Source: Vicugna pacos
Lineage: Eukaryota; Chordata; Mammalia; Artiodactyla; Camelidae
Direction of reading: 5' to 3'
Assembly (NCBI RefSeq): GCF_048564905.1
Contig: NC_133007.1
Span: forward strand, 5,828,001 to 5,892,000
Length of the DNA: 64,000 nt
Position 1 is the first letter of the stretch, and each line of letters starts with the position of its first letter. Shown one piece after another: positions 1-12,004 of this stretch. Under the pieces are notes generated by a model. It saw only the letters and a list, made by a program, of their open reading frames with translations. It searched no databases and was not told where the DNA came from. The position numbers were made by a program, and so were the translations under genes.

Positions 1-325
1 TGCACCAAACTACATTCCTACCAAATGGGCCACCCTTTGGATGGGAATCTGGAGCCACCTGATCATCTTGCGTCCAGCACCCCTCTCATAGCATGTTATG
101 TAATGGTGTAGATTCCATCACTCAGCGTCTCATCTGCTCTTAGGCAACTAAGCCAACCATTAGTTGTAAATGAAAATTGTAGAGTTTATTCCTTCTATTT
201 TTTTTCTTGGACTAAATCAAACAAATAACTAGAAACATACTCTTCATCTTGCCAAGTCTTTCCTTTCCGTTCTCTTCAGAGCCCCCACGATTATTAAGAG
301 GGTTGGGATCTGAGTCTAAACTTGG
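1..325. other. Unassigned non-coding stretch
   Basis: AT-rich single-copy-looking DNA with a short T run near 200. I see no repeat family, RNA gene or coding frame. Confidence 0.5.
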
Positions 326-654
326 CAATGTCCAGTCCAGTAGCTTCTAGCCACAGGTGGCTACTGAGCAACTGAAACGTGGGTCGTCTGAAATGAGATG
401 TGCTGAAAGTGTAAATACCCACCGCATCGCAAAGGTAGGGTCCAAAAAAAGTGTCAATTATTTCACTAATACTTTTTATACTGATTTCATATTGAAATTG
501 TAACATTTTGGGTATATTGGGTTATACAAAATATATTATTAACATTAATTTCACCTACTTATTTTTATCTTTTAAAATGTGGCTACTAGAAAAATTAGAA
601 TGACAAATGTGGCTCACATTTTTGACTGACATTATGTTTCCCGGGGACAGTGCT
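326..654 (-). mobile_element. hAT (Charlie-type) non-autonomous DNA transposon relic
   Basis: The stretch reads as the reverse of a common mammalian short hAT element whose end is CAGTGCTGTCCAATAG-like. It begins near 326 with GTCCAGTCCAGTAGC and shows GCCACAGGTGGCTACTGAGCA, then GAGATGTGCTGAAAGTGTAAA. Further in are a TATATTGGGTTA block, ATGTGGCTACTAGAAAA and GTGGCTCACATT, and the right end is ACAGTGCTG at 646-654. It carries no transposase frame. Divergence is high, so it is an ancient eutherian insertion. A second member lies at 30553-30827. Confidence 0.75.
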
Positions 655-834
655 GATCTGGTTATTTGGGAGCTCTGGTCAAACACAGGGTTTTGAATAA
701 AACGAGTGGATATACCAGGAGCAGATACTAGGGAGTATGTGTAAGCCGTAGCATATACAGCATGTTAGGTCAGGCAGTGTAGCCTCAGCTATGAGCCGAC
801 CTTCTGAACCTGGGAGCCAGACATGTTAGTGTTA

Positions 835-1020
835 TCTAGACTCTGCCACTGAACTTGGTCAAGTAACTTATCCTCTTTGAATTTCAGTTTCCTCATTTGT
901 GAAGTGAACTGTCTTGGTTTCTAACTCCAAGTACATTTGTGAGAATCAGTGAAGACAATAAATGTAAAAGGCCAAATATTATTCCCAGCTATTAAAAAGG
1001 ACTCAGTAAATAGTAATTCT
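835..1020 (+). mobile_element. MIR SINE fragment
   Basis: It contains the MIR core order CTCTGCCACT, AACTTGGTCAAGTAACTTA, CAGTTTCCTCATTTGTGAA, and ends in a CAGTAAATAGTA tail. It is an ancient tRNA-derived mammalian SINE, diverged, with its tRNA head missing. Confidence 0.75.
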
Positions 1021-1939
1021 CCTTAAGTAAGTAGAGATGCTGTTACTAGATGCGTTAGATGCTCACTGTGGAAACCTCACATTGGAGGGTCCTTAACATT
1101 TAGGTGGATTCTCCTCTGTCTGGACTGGCTTGTGTTCACCCTACCCTGATTGTGTTCCTTTTTCAGTGCTTCTTCAGCTGGAAATCCACAGCTGGCTATG
1201 GACCCCTCCTCATACCTCCAACTATGATACTGAAGGTCCCCACGGTGAAAGATTACATAAAAGACTACTTCTGGACAGAGACCTCTGGCTTGTTATGCTT
1301 ACAAAACTAGACAGTTTATATGGCATAGATTGGATGGATGGTGACAGTGACAGAAGAGAGTGCCCTTGCTGAATGAGGGGACTGGAGTCTCTTCACTAGC
1401 AAATACTCCAGGTGCAAAGTCAGGGTTGGGTGGAAAATGGGAAAGGAACACTATGGTCCTGGCTTTACGATTTATGGACAAGAGCCTTAAGAAGAGTTTT
1501 AGTCCTTCTGTCCAAAAGAACATAGAACATCTAGTTTAGATTTTCCAAAAGAGAAGGCAGATTTCTCCCAAGTTTACATGGAGACAGGGATGAGATAAAA
1601 GGGTGATAGTGAGGTGAAAAGAGAGTGGAAAAACCAAACAGACAGAAAAAGGTACTGCCTGGCTCCATTTTGAAAGACCCTTAGAGTGTCCAGTTGTAAC
1701 TGTTTACTAGCCATTAAAAAAATCCTGAGTTTCCAATCAGGGATACGACTCAAAACAACTGTAAGAATGAAGAAGCAGAGATCATGCAAGGTGTTTCCAT
1801 GCAAGACTGAGTGTTCTGGAGGTCTCTTCTGGGCGGTGTTCAACACTGAGAAAAGAAGCAAAATGTAGAAATAGGATGCTTGGCTGAAGAAGGGATTTAA
1901 GACTCTTTGGTCTCTTTCTAAATCGTACCACTTAATGTA
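1021..1939. other. Unassigned non-coding stretch
   Basis: Open frames of up to 95 codons overlap on both strands near 1574-1868. They show no family signature, start context or splice frame. I see nothing recognisable. Confidence 0.5.
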
Positions 1940-2000
1940 TCATCATCACCATCATCACTGTCGTCATCATCGTCACCACCACCATCACCATCATCATCAT
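1940..2000. repeat. Imperfect (CAT)n/(CAC)n microsatellite
   Basis: About 60 bases of CAT, CAC and CGT triplets (CATCATCACCATCATCAC and onward), interrupted by a few substitutions. It abuts the MIR relic at 2001. Confidence 0.9.
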
Positions 2001-2190
2001 GAAAGCAGTGCTTCCTACCTGCCAGAAACTTTGCTTCTCTTGGTTAATCTCCTCTAATTCCCCTGACAGCTCTATGAGGTAAGCTCTATTGTTATGCCAT
2101 CTTCATGAATGAGGAAACTGAAGCTTAGAGACATTGAGTAACTTGCTCAAAGTTACTCACACCCCTGTCACAGGCCTGCTGGGGCTTTCA
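2001..2190 (-). mobile_element. MIR SINE fragment
   Basis: The reverse MIR core is visible: CTATGAGGTAAGCTCTATTG, then ATGAATGAGGAAACTGAAGC, TTAGAGACATTGAGTAAC and TTGCTCAAAG. It is old and diverged. Confidence 0.75.
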
Positions 2191-2895
2191 TGCTTGATAA
2201 ACAGAGAGACAAACTGAAAGTACCTTGTTACCGATCACAAAGGGAATCCCTAGATTAGAAGTGTTCAGCCCTAAGGTCCCTTTTTATAATACATCTTTTA
2301 TAACATCACATTTACTATCCTGAAGTGAAATTCACAGATTATATAACCCACCCCAACACACTGTATTTGAAAATCAGTACTTACCATAAAGACACATGAA
2401 ATGAAGGTATGTCATAATAACGTAGTATATATTGCAACATCGAAACATTCAGGCATGATGAGATCATCAGACTCTTGCACCTATCTATAGAATCACCACG
2501 AAAACCACAGCTACAAATTCTGACAACTCAAATACCACTTGATATGGACAAGGTAGGCAACTCTTAGCAAATTTCTAAATAGAATACAGTACAATTTTAC
2601 CTTGATTTATATGTTGATTACATCCTGGGAAAATTCAACGTGTATTAATTAAAAACATGCAAATGATACTTTGTGTTTATATGGAAGGTGGAGTTAAGTT
2701 CCAGATCATATAAGTTTTTTTTTAACTGTATCAATATCAAGTAGGACACTCAAAAAGTGGGACAATTTTTCTCTTTATTGGGAGGGAATTGTCCATAAGA
2801 CATTTTGACATCTAACCCATATCTCTGCCAAGAAAAATGCCAGTAATAACCTCTGTGACCACGGACACCTCATAAATTTCCAAAACACCTTAGGG
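2191..2895. other. Unassigned AT-rich stretch
   Basis: AT-rich, with several short A and T runs. I recognise no repeat or gene. Confidence 0.45.
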
Positions 2896-3066
2896 CAATA
2901 GTTCCCAAACTTGGCTGTGTATAAATTACCTGAAGAGCTTTAACTCAAATATTGACACTTGGGCAGCATCTGCAGAGCGTCTAATGTCAGGGCCACTGCC
3001 TGGTCATCAGAATTTTTAAAAACTGCTCAGTGGATTCTAAACAGTAGCCAAGGCTGAGAACTGTGG
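2896..3066 (+). mobile_element. MER5A-like hAT DNA transposon relic
   Basis: The left end CAATAGTTCCCAAACTTGG and right end GGCTGAGAACTGTGG are inverted-repeat-like and match the CAGTGGTTCTCAAAC-type ends of MER5A. The length of about 170 bp suits a full short element. Confidence 0.7.
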
Positions 3067-3809
3067 CTTGGGGGAGGCTCTGCCCCTTGGAGCAGCACTG
3101 CCTTAGCTGAGTCAGAGCCTCAGAAGATTACCTTGGTAGGCTCGCTTTCCTCCTGCCTCATGGAGCTGTTTCCTGCCAGACAGAGCCCAAGGGCCTCTTA
3201 ACCCAGGGAACAACCTGTCTAACTATACAATGGGATGGGGTATGTGGGTCTAGGTTCTGAAAAGTCAAAGACTTACTTTCAAGAAATCCCAAGGTTTGAG
3301 TAAATGCTTAATCGTTTACTTCCAAATTTAGAACAAGCAGAAGAACATAGATGAACTAAATAAAAAACAAATCAACCAGTGACTGATTATTTAGGAAATA
3401 AACCTGTGCTATTTTGTGGCCAAGCACCTTCTAGAATCCCTAGTCATCCCTCCTTAGGCTTGACTTGGGTCTTTAACTTTGTAGGAAACATTAATGTATA
3501 GTCACTCTTTGGTTGTCAGCTGAACCCTTAAATCGGGAATGGTAAATGCATTTATCTCCAGCGCTGATTCTCAATGGATCAGATTTGTCCACCTGGAGAG
3601 GACTGAGAAGCCCAGTCTGGGCTACTTGAAGAGTGCTCGGTGGGTTGGCTAGTGGCACCTGTCCTGGACACAGGATGGGGCAAGGAAAGGAAGTGTGCCA
3701 TTCCTCCCACAGACCCTGACGTTATCAAGGGGGAGGAGGCACATTTCTCAAATGAAACAAGTGAGTGTCTCAGTTGTGGTCAACTTTTGGAAACTAATTG
3801 GATTTTACT
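3067..3809. other. Unassigned non-coding stretch
   Basis: Moderate-GC unique DNA. An open frame of 113 codons begins at 3640 and runs through the adjacent MIR relic, which argues against it being coding. I see no other structure. Confidence 0.45.
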
Positions 3810-3985
3810 ACCATCATCATCATCATTCAGTGAGTTTCCGTTTATTGAAGTGTACTTAATGCACTTTATATTTATTACCACATTAATCCTTGCAACAACT
3901 CTACAAGTTTGTCATTTCCATCAGAGTCCACAAACTCATAGTTGGTGGAAGGAACTAATCAACAAAACTGTGGTTGCTTAATGCT
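3810..3985 (-). mobile_element. MIR SINE fragment with short CAT run
   Basis: A short (CAT)n run at about 3811-3827 is followed by reverse MIR-like sequence: TTTATTGAAGTGTACTTAATGC, ACATTAATCCTTGCAACAAC and GAGTCCACAAACTCATAG. It is strongly diverged. Confidence 0.6.
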
Positions 3986-4324
3986 AACGTCTCACAGTGC
4001 AATAAATAACACGGAGTGAAATGTGGCTTCAGCCCACCCTCCAAAGCTCTGATATTCTTCATCTTGCACCCACATTCCCAGGATTCTTGCTCAAATGGTA
4101 CAAGATTCAACAAAAACCAAATGACAACATACACTCTTATTTCTTAGTATTTTCTCCTCATTTTCCATGTATATTGTCCACGTATTTAAATGAAACACTT
4201 AAAACATATAGCAGGGATGTTTTGGCTAATGAAATTTTCTTTGCTTTGTGCATTTTCTTTGTTGAAACCTTTTTAAAATGATTGTTTTCCTGCAATAGTC
4301 CTGTATAATGGAGGAAATCCACTT

Positions 4325-4400
4325 CATTGCCATAATCTGGCACCTAAAATAGTGTTGGTACATAAAAGACATTTAATAAATATTTAGAATGAATTCATCA
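4325..4400 (+). mobile_element. L2 LINE 3' end
   Basis: It shows the L2 3' signature: GTTGGTACATAAAAGACATT, then TAATAAATATTTAGAATGAA. It is a short, old fragment. Confidence 0.6.
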
Positions 4401-4419
4401 ACGCAATTAACATTTTTGT

Positions 4420-4650
4420 CCAAGAACAATTTTTAATTTTGATGCAATTCATCAATTTTTCCTTTCATGGTTTATTTTTTGTGTGTGCGTTAAATCTAAG
4501 AAATCTTGGCCTTACCTAAGGTCACAAAAATTTTCATCTATGTTTTCTTCTAGAAGTTTTAGCTTTTACATTTAGGCCTAGGAACCATTTAATTGACATT
4601 GTTTTTTGATTATTAAGACTTGTGTAGAGCTTAGAGTCAACTTTATAAAC
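4420..4650 (-). mobile_element. Old L1 LINE fragment
   Basis: Reverse of an L1 ORF2-region segment: CTTGGCCTTACCTAAGGTCA, CAAAAATTTTCATCTATG, then TTTTCTTCTAGAAGTTTTAG and TTACATTTAGGCCTA. It is heavily decayed and interrupted on its right by the camelid SINE at 4662. Confidence 0.65.
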
Positions 4651-4661
4651 ACACCTTTATC

Positions 4662-4843
4662 AGGGGGGAGGGTATAGCTTGATTGATAGAGTGGTTCAAT
4701 CCTGGGTTCAATCTCTGGTACCTCCATTAAAAACAAAAAATAAGTAAATAAACCTAATTACTTCCCCCCAAACAACAACAACAACAATAAACAAACAACA
4801 ACAACAACAAAAACCCAGTAAAACTAAAGTTTCTTAAAAAACC
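4662..4843 (+). mobile_element. Camelid tRNA-derived SINE (Vic-1 type), copy 1
   Basis: The tRNA-like head GGGAGGGTATAGCTTGATTG and B-box-like GGGTTCAATCTC are followed by GGTACCTCCATTAAAAAC and a camelid-specific AAACCTAATTACTTCCCCCC. A CAA/CAACAA-rich tail runs to about 4843. The flanks ACACCTTTATC (4651-4661) and ACATCTTTATC (4844-4854) match at 10 of 11 bases, as expected for an old target duplication. This family ties the window to camelids. Its head is more diverged than in the other three copies. Confidence 0.88.
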
Positions 4844-4854
4844 ACATCTTTATC

Positions 4855-5849
4855 TGCTCAGCACTGAAGAGGCAGGTGAAGCAGTTTAAGAGTACAGATA
4901 TAATGCCTCCTCTCTTAAGACATGGTCCAAAAGTTGTTTTTCCAGAAAACGTCTCGCAGCAACGTCGTATTTATTATTTCACTCTTTCTCCTTAGCAGCA
5001 GGACGTCTCTTTTTCTTCCCCCAACTCTCTCCCCTTCTTCTAAAGTCTCAAGAAGCAGAAAACTCTAGTCTATCTTTCTGTTTCAGAATAGCAATGTCAA
5101 AACTCAGTAAAGGAACTATTAGTCAATGCTTTCCCCCCTTCATCCACTCAACTGGACAACAGCCCCGAGCAGCAAGTCTCTAAAGTAGACCTTACCTTGT
5201 CTGTAAAATAATCTTCAACCTGGGAGCTCAAGGAACAGACCACCAATAGGAAGCTGAGGCTTGTGGGGGAGAAGGCGGGGAGAGAGGTCAAGGACTTCTG
5301 GTCAACCTCTAGCTAGCCCAGCTTTGAGTCATCATGCTGCCTGAGCAAGACCGCTCTGTTTAGGGACTTTGAGGAGGGGAGTCAGAGGAAGGGGATGTGA
5401 TGAGAAGGATCTCGTCCTCTGAATTCATACAGCTCCTGGAAAGATTTGATCTCTAAGCTGGAACGGCAACCAAAGTTTCTGTCTGCTCACAATTCCAATT
5501 GCACATTTACCCCGTATTTTTATCTCTCTGACATTCTGGGAAGGATTTGAACAAAAAGGAAATAGATCTTCATTAGGTGTATGGACAACATTTGCCTCTC
5601 ACACCTTGTGTCCTCACTGTTTCACGTACCACACTCGGAGTCACTCTACCGGCAGGAAGGATGCCCCCGTGACCTTTCAAATCCTACTTACCTACTGGCC
5701 AAAATCCAACCCATGACCCTTTCTGTGAATCCAGCTCCTCAGGCATTCCCAGTGATCTCTCTTTCACGTAGTCTTTTAAAAAAAAGCACTAAAACCAGAA
5801 ATGGCCAGGAGGTAGGAGGGATAATGGGGAGTATATAGAAAAATGAGAC
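4855..5849. other. Unassigned non-coding stretch
   Basis: Contains a pyrimidine-rich tract at about 4978-5045. An 85-codon open frame starts at 5581 and shows no family signature. No repeat is recognised with confidence. Confidence 0.45.
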
Positions 5850-6150
5850 CCGACCCATACCTCTCAGGGAGCTGTCAGCCCAGTGGAGGGGTCAGATGCA
5901 CCGACAGCTTGTTAGAACCCAGCGCCTTGACGCCAGAGGGAGAGCTGTGGGCGCTCAAAGGCTGGGCGCCCAACACAGACGCGGCTAGGCCAGAGTGCAG
6001 TGCGGAGTCAGGGAAGGCTTTCTGGAAGAGACACTAGCTCTTGTGGAGCTTTGAGATTAACTTGGTATAGAATAATCAATGGGGTGGTTCCGGGCAAATC
6101 TGTCAAAAGCACAGGGCCAAAGAGACAGCATGGGAAACCCAGAGAACTGC
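5850..6150 (-). mobile_element. Possible L2 LINE fragment
   Basis: Weak reverse L2-like signals: CTCTCAGGGAGCTGTCAGCC, TCAGGGAAGGCTTTCTGGAAG, and a CACAGGGCCAAAGAGACAGC-like continuation. It is very diverged. Confidence 0.4.
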
Positions 6151-8004
6151 AGGTCGTTCAGTAGCCCACGGCCACTGATAAGTCGGTGTCCTTCTAACTG
6201 GCTTCCTTTCATTTTGTTCAGAGGAAAGCAAGGAGGGCTCTCCAGTGGCAGCACGTGGCTCCTCTTCTCGGTCGTCCCAAGTAAGCCAGTTCCTTGGCTC
6301 CTGACTCCGTTCAACAAAATTCTGCAGTGAGGTCGCGGGACCTCACATAAGGTCCTCTCCTGGAGGAGTTCTGACAGTTCTGTCCTCTGTACCTTAGTAT
6401 CTAAGGTTACAAAGCCCTAGAGATGGACTCCCTGAGGGCACTGGCTTTAGCCAGCTTCAAGAGGGCTAAAACAGAATGTAAGCGAGAAGTGGCAAGAAAT
6501 GTGACGAAGTGGGAAACCGGATTATGAAAATCTTTGAAAGTAGATGAAGGGAGCCAAAGGAAGCTTAGGCTGTTGCAACATAAACTGAGCCACGTGGATG
6601 AAAACGTGCTTATTCCTAATAGCTCGGAGATACAAGCTGGGCCCTCCTGCTGAATTACACGTACGTCTTCTGAGGGCAAAACCCTGCCGCATATTTCCTT
6701 GGTGTCCTCTGTGGTCCTAGTCACATGTTCAAGCACGTAAGAAGTAGTTTAAAAAAAAAATGTTGGTCACTGGGTTCAAATAGGCTACCAAGAGAGGCTG
6801 CATAGAATTTTTGAAAGGGACCCCTTGCATTGCATAAAGTCAGATTCTTAAAAGGCAGAGAGGGATATGTTTATCGGGGGTCTGAGCTCCTCCCCAATTC
6901 CTCCAGCCTCTTCTAAATGATTGTTTCTCTCAATTTTCCACTCTCTCCCACTAGGAGGCACTGTCATTTCCCTTTGCCCTCTGAGACAGGGCTGTGTCCC
7001 AGAATACATAATACAAACATATATACAAAATATACACATAAATATATACTCCACCTATACGAAAAAACACCTGAAGGTTTAACCTTAGTTGAATGGGAAA
7101 ATGTTGCCTGGTGTTTTGAACAGTTGGCACCAGTGTCCAAGGCAGAAGCTTCTAGAACATACAACACTCTGACCTCCAATTCTCCCTGAAGGTCTTGTGT
7201 CCCCCCAAAAAAAAACTTTCTGTGAAGCATCTGAATGGTAGATTGATTCTGCAAGCAACAAATGGCAAGCTCACATATCACAGAATTCTATCTTGGGTAA
7301 AGAGGGTTTATTTAGATGGAGTTGGGCTGTCTTTTCCAGTTGCGTTTTATGCAATCCTGGGTCCCTAGGGAGCTTCCACGGAGAATTAGTTCAGAGTGTC
7401 CTGGCCTCTTGTGTTGTAGCTTTCTGTTTATTTCAGAGTGGCTGCAATATAGTGGCACATTTTCTTATGCCTGCAGCTTGAAGCCTTTTAGCAAACTAGA
7501 AATATAATGCCCTAGCAAGAAGCCAGAGAGTACTCCAAGCATGTTTTTTTCAAGACCCATGTTTTCCAAATTACGTCTGCCATTGGTGACAGTGAAACTC
7601 AAGGAAAGCTATTTAATTTGATCATTATTGTCAACGTGCCAATTAAACAGCGTCTGGGTCTCTCAGGCTGTCCTGGAAAAGATTTGTCAGTTTAGCAGAA
7701 CTTCTCAAAGCCTGTGACACCAGAGGAGTTCAGGTTATTTCCGAGTCACAAGACAGGACAGCCAAGGCCAAGGACACGGTCAGCCTCATCAGACACACAG
7801 CTTCCATCAAAGTCAAGTCTTGGGCTGGCCTCCTGCTTAAGCCTCTTTAAGAGAGATGTGCTTTGATAGGTGACTAAGGCAAAAACCAAGACTCTAAGCT
7901 ACTACATGTGTGTGAGAGGCAGAGTTTTAGGGGGAAATTCAGCTTTTGTTCTTTTGAGCTTTAGTGACAGATCTCCGGTTTTCAAAGGCAAAGTCAACAC
8001 TGTT
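6151..8004. other. Unassigned non-coding stretch
   Basis: Mostly unique sequence. A TA-rich patch (ATACAAAATATACACATA and onward) lies at about 7005-7050. Several overlapping open frames of up to 109 codons occur on both strands with no homology I recognise. Confidence 0.45.
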
Positions 8005-8075
8005 CCTTTGATAAACATCTACTGAGTCTGAACTTTTGCCAGGACGGAGGATACAAAGGGAATGAGACTTGGAAT
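8005..8075 (-). mobile_element. L2 LINE short fragment
   Basis: Reverse L2 3' end-like: ATAAACATCTACTGAGTCTG, then CCAGGACGGAGGATACAAAG. It is short and diverged. Confidence 0.4.
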
Positions 8076-8157
8076 GGATGCTTGGTCATCACACCTGTTG
8101 CAAATGGGCTAAGAGGCCTAGCCAAAAACAAGTCTTCCCCATGTGATGCATTCAAGA

Positions 8158-8230
8158 GAATAAATAATAAAAAAAAAAAGAAATACTACTTTAAAAAGGA
8201 AATAAACATCAAAACAAAACAAATACATTG
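8158..8230. repeat. A-rich low-complexity tract
   Basis: AAATAATAAAAAAAAAAAGA, followed by a run of AAAC/AAAT units to about 8226. No retroelement body was found beside it. The flanks 8076-8157 and 8231-8475 show nothing recognisable. Confidence 0.75.
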
Positions 8231-8475
8231 ACTCTGATTTTTGGAAGTGCTATTGTGCTGGAAGAGTCACACATGTATACAATAACAGAGATGATTACAA
8301 CCTAGATAATTGCCCCCATGTAATGACAGTATTTTCTCAATCACCGTGAGAACGCGGAAGAAGGAGTTATCCACAGGAGTTTCACTTTTTCCCACAGATG
8401 ATTTGTAACATTAACAACAGAGAAAGCCTGGCGGAGTCACCTACCAGGAAGACAGAGATCTTGCTTTAGGCAAAT

Positions 8476-8625
8476 CGTATTCATTTACTCAACAAATATT
8501 TATGGCACGTCCCATTGTTGTTAGATTCTTGGGGTACATCAATTAACAAAAGGGAGGAAGATTCCTGTCCTTACATTCCAGCCAAGAAAATAGGCAATGA
8601 CCAATAAAGCCACTTCCTCTTGAGT
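8476..8625 (-). mobile_element. L2 LINE 3' fragment
   Basis: Clear reverse L2 3' end: TCATTTACTCAACAAATATT, TATGGCACGTCCC, TTCTTGGGGTACATCAATTA, then GATTCCTGTCCTTACATTC. The 3' terminus lies at the left. Confidence 0.8.
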
Positions 8626-9754
8626 AATAGATAGAAATCCAATTGTTTTTTTGTGGGCGGGGCTACCATAGGGTATCATGGCTCTTGATCTTGAAGTCTC
8701 ACTAAAATAATAGAATCCAACAGTATGCTAGAGTGATGAAATTTTGCTTCTAGAAGGCAGGTGCTGTTCCTTACCCCTTGGTGTCCTTACCATAACATCA
8801 TCCTCTAAATGCAGTAAGTGTTCAGTGCATTTGCAAATTGTCATAAAACCTTCCGTGGCTGGTGGGAGAGCTTTGTTTCATTGGTTTGTCTGTTTGTTTT
8901 GCCAGACAGGGTCATGTGGTGCCTTTTAAATGATCACATAGGACTGTTCCATTTATATGGAGCAGGAGTCCCCCCCCCCCCCGGTGTACCTTGTTCGTCT
9001 ACTGAAAAACAAATCTGAATGCTTACTCTAAGCCAGGCACGGTGCTGCACGCTGGGGCACCGTGTACCCCGTGTAACTAGCACATGTCATCAACCAGGAC
9101 AGCTGCAGACCACATACAGAGTGTACCTACCACGTGCCAGACTCTGCGCACACAACTCACATGAGCCCGAGCCTCTGGCCAGCTTTTTGCTTTCCAGGAC
9201 TTCCTCCTTTTCAGGGAAAGGTAGCCTCCCAGCATCTGGGGAGCGAACTGCTCATTTGTTAATGTTTGTTTGCAACACCAGGATTTTTCACTCTTAGGAA
9301 AGGCTGTTTCCCTGGCTCTGATCTCTGTGCTCCCATACCATTATTTATGATGGAACTGAGAGTCTATTGTATAGAATCAAACTCAATTCCGTTTTGCAAT
9401 TGTGCAAAAGACCTACCCCGCCCATTTTCTTTCCATTTACAATGTAAGAGGGATGTGTAGGAGCAGTTTATCAAGGGGCCCTGGGGCTAAGCCCAGCTCG
9501 TTATTTTGCCGTTTCCTTACAGCTTCCTGAGAAGGGTGGGGGAGAACAGGAAAGGGGAGACGGTCCTTTCCTGAGTGATTGTTTGGCCAATCCACAGGGA
9601 GCCCTACTTTCCTACACCCATCAGGGAAGTAGCATTCAGAGGATCATCCCACGGGCAGGGCTGGCTGTCAGGCTGTGATGAATGGTCTGATTGGGAGGTA
9701 GAACCTGGCCAACAACAGGGAAAGCATGATAGGGGAGGATAATCCTTAGAACAT
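8626..9754. other. Unassigned stretch with a 13-C run
   Basis: A 13-base C run lies at 8970-8982. Sequence near 9025-9150 has MIR/L2-like CCAGGCACGGTGCTG and CCACGTGCCAGACTCTGCG phrases, too weak to place. Open frames here are at most 92 codons and unconvincing. Confidence 0.45.
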
Positions 9755-9885
9755 TTAGACTTTGAGGGTAGAATCCACGTCTGTCTTATGTACCTGGGTA
9801 CCAACACAATCACTTGGCTTAGTAACTGCCCCATGCTGTTTAAATGATGCTCAGTGAATGCCTGAATGAATGAATGCTGTAATCT
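9755..9885 (+). mobile_element. L2 LINE 3' end
   Basis: GAGGGTAGAATCCACGTCTG, TCTTATGTACC, then ATGATGCTCAGTGAATGCC and a GAATGAATGAATG terminal repeat. This is the usual L2 3' order. Confidence 0.7.
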
Positions 9886-10224
9886 TGCTTCCTTCTCCAA
9901 ACACACTTTATAAAATTTTATCATCTCAATCCTGTCTCCTCTGTAAATCAGGAATTCGGTAAGGTATGTAGTTTTTTGCTTTGGAATCATTCTGCTTAAT
10001 CACAAAGCCCCCCAGGGGCTTGGGTTTAAAAAAAAAAAGCACAGATTAGGGAAAGAGAGTGAGATAGGCTTTTTCTAGAGATTTTTAAAACAGGCTAAAG
10101 CCCCACTTCCCTAACTATGGCTAGGGAAACAACTCTGGTTAGTTTCGGGCTTCTAAGTCATCCTTCCACCATGCTGAAAGCTCTGGGGGGACAAGGCTCA
10201 GCAGAACACAACAATGGTTAAATG
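9886..10224. other. Unassigned stretch
   Basis: Contains an 11-A run near 10028. Nothing else is recognisable. Confidence 0.45.
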
Positions 10225-10450
10225 CTCCACAGTCTACAGCTCTGGGTTCTAGTCCTGGTTCTCCACTGACAACAGGGAAGTCACTTAACCACCCTGCCTT
10301 CAATTTCTCATCCATAAAATGAGGATGACAGTAGTACCTATCTCATAAGGTTGCTATGAAGATTAACTTATGCATTATTCGTATAAAGTACTCAACCCAG
10401 CCCAGGGACATAGCAAGCTCTGAATAAATGATGCTTATTATTGTAATTAG
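10225..10450 (+). mobile_element. MIR SINE, near full length
   Basis: Order seen: GGTTAAATGCTCCACAG, CTCTGGGTTCTAGTCCTGG, AGTCACTTAACCACCCTG, CATCCATAAAATGAGGATGA, TACCTATCTCATAAGGTTG, then TCTGAATAAATGATGCTTAT. It is one of the better preserved MIR copies here. Confidence 0.88.
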
Positions 10451-10894
10451 CTTGAAGCACAGGACACAGAACATCATAGACATTTTTTAATTGCCTGACT
10501 GAAGTGAGTTCCAGCTTGGAGGAAGGCAGAACACGTTAGAATGAGTTCATCAGGATTCCCTCTGGATCTGCAGTTCAAGCTTTTCTCTTGCCTTGGTCAC
10601 TTCTCCAAATGAGATCAATTTAGAGCTCTTCACAATAAGGAGAATGGGTATATTTGCAGGGAGAAGTTACAGTTTAGGGAAGCCTTCTGAAGGGCTAGTT
10701 TTCAGGGCTCGGTTCACTCTTGGCTAAGTGCCTTGAAGAACTTGAAGGGTGTTGAAGAGTTATTATTCATCCCCACTGAGGGCCAGGTAAGAGGAAATGA
10801 AACTCAATGGCAGCCAGAGCACTTCCTGCTAGACAGGAAGAAATTCCTGGAAGCAATTTTGTCTCCTCAGGAGGGCAGGCCATATCCTTCCAAG
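10451..10894. other. Unassigned stretch
   Basis: Unique-looking DNA with no repeat or gene recognised. Confidence 0.45.
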
Positions 10895-11470
10895 GAAAAA
10901 TATTAATGAACTTTATCAAGGTGTAGTTTATATAGAACAAAATGCATTCATTTATGGGATGGAGTTAGATAAGTTTTAACAACAGATACATCATGTAACC
11001 ACTATGACAATCAAGATACAACACACGTCCATTGCTCCACGAAGCTCCTTCATTCCTTTTTTACGGCCCCATGTCTTGGGTCCCAGGCAATCACCGATCT
11101 GCCTTCTATCATTTTTTCACCTATTCTGGAATTTCACATGAAGGAGTCACACAGTTTGCCCTTTTCTGTGTTTGATGAATTTCCCTCATCCATGTCGTTG
11201 TATATACCTGTTGTTTGTTCTTTTTTTTTTTTTACTGAATAATATTCTATTGTATGGACACACCACAGCTTCTTTTACCTATCTGTTCACCTGTAGATGA
11301 ACATGTGGGTTGTTTCCAGGTTGTGATCGTGACGGATAAACTTGCATTTGTGTACAAGGCTTTCTGTATGTGTTTTCCAAAACGGCTCTACCATTTTACA
11401 TGCCCACCAGCAGCATATCTAGTTTCTCCATGTCCTCACCAACAGTTGGCATTTTTGGTAGGTAGGAGAA
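10895..11470 (-). mobile_element. Old L1 LINE (L1M-like) 3' portion
   Basis: Reverse L1 3' region: GGTGTAGTTTATATAGAACA, then a CCCAGGCAATCACCGATCTG-type block. ORF2 C-terminal DNA follows: ATAATATTCTATTGTATGGA, CTATCTGTTCACCTGTAGATG, TGGGTTGTTTCCAGG, TACCATTTTACATGCCCACC and TTTCTCCATGTCCTCACCAA. An internal T run sits at 11221-11233. It is ancient, with no usable frame. Confidence 0.85.
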
Positions 11471-12004
11471 TAGCCTGTCAAAGAAGGAGTTTTTTACTGA
11501 GGTTGAGGAGCGAGGTTCTGTGTGGCCTAACTCCTCCTTCCCCCACCCATGGCTACTCTGTCCCTCCAGGAGGGGACCAAAGTGGATTCAGCAATCCTGA
11601 GTTTCTTCTGGTGCCACAAAAGCTCACTTCAGTATCTGAAGCAGAGTAAGGGCTGTGCACCAGCAGAGGGACCCAGGAAATCCCTCAGACCCTACAGAGC
11701 AGCTTCACACACAGTGAGCCCAGGGAGACCTGGCCTCCCCACCTAGCAAGTGGGACCTTAGGCAGAGGGTGGGCAGTGCCCTTTCTGAACTGCAGTTTCA
11801 GAGTCTGCCCCTGATGTCTAGACCCTCACTGTTTACAGCTTTAATCCTGAACTGTTCATCCCTTCCCTCTTGCCTCCCTATTGCCAGTTCCTATCTGTCC
11901 CTCCAACCTCAGCTCTCCCTAAGTCCTAAAGCACCTATGCTCAATCGTTTGCTTCTCTCCACATGTTTTAAGCCCTAATACCAGACTCCCTTCAGCTATC
12001 AAGC
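11471..12004. other. Unassigned stretch
   Basis: GC-moderate DNA. Open frames of 65-69 codons carry no recognisable domain. Confidence 0.45.

Noticed and set aside
1940-2000. CAT triplet run as a CRISPR-like or coding His repeat
   Set aside because: There are no spacers and no frame with flanking protein. It is a plain microsatellite.
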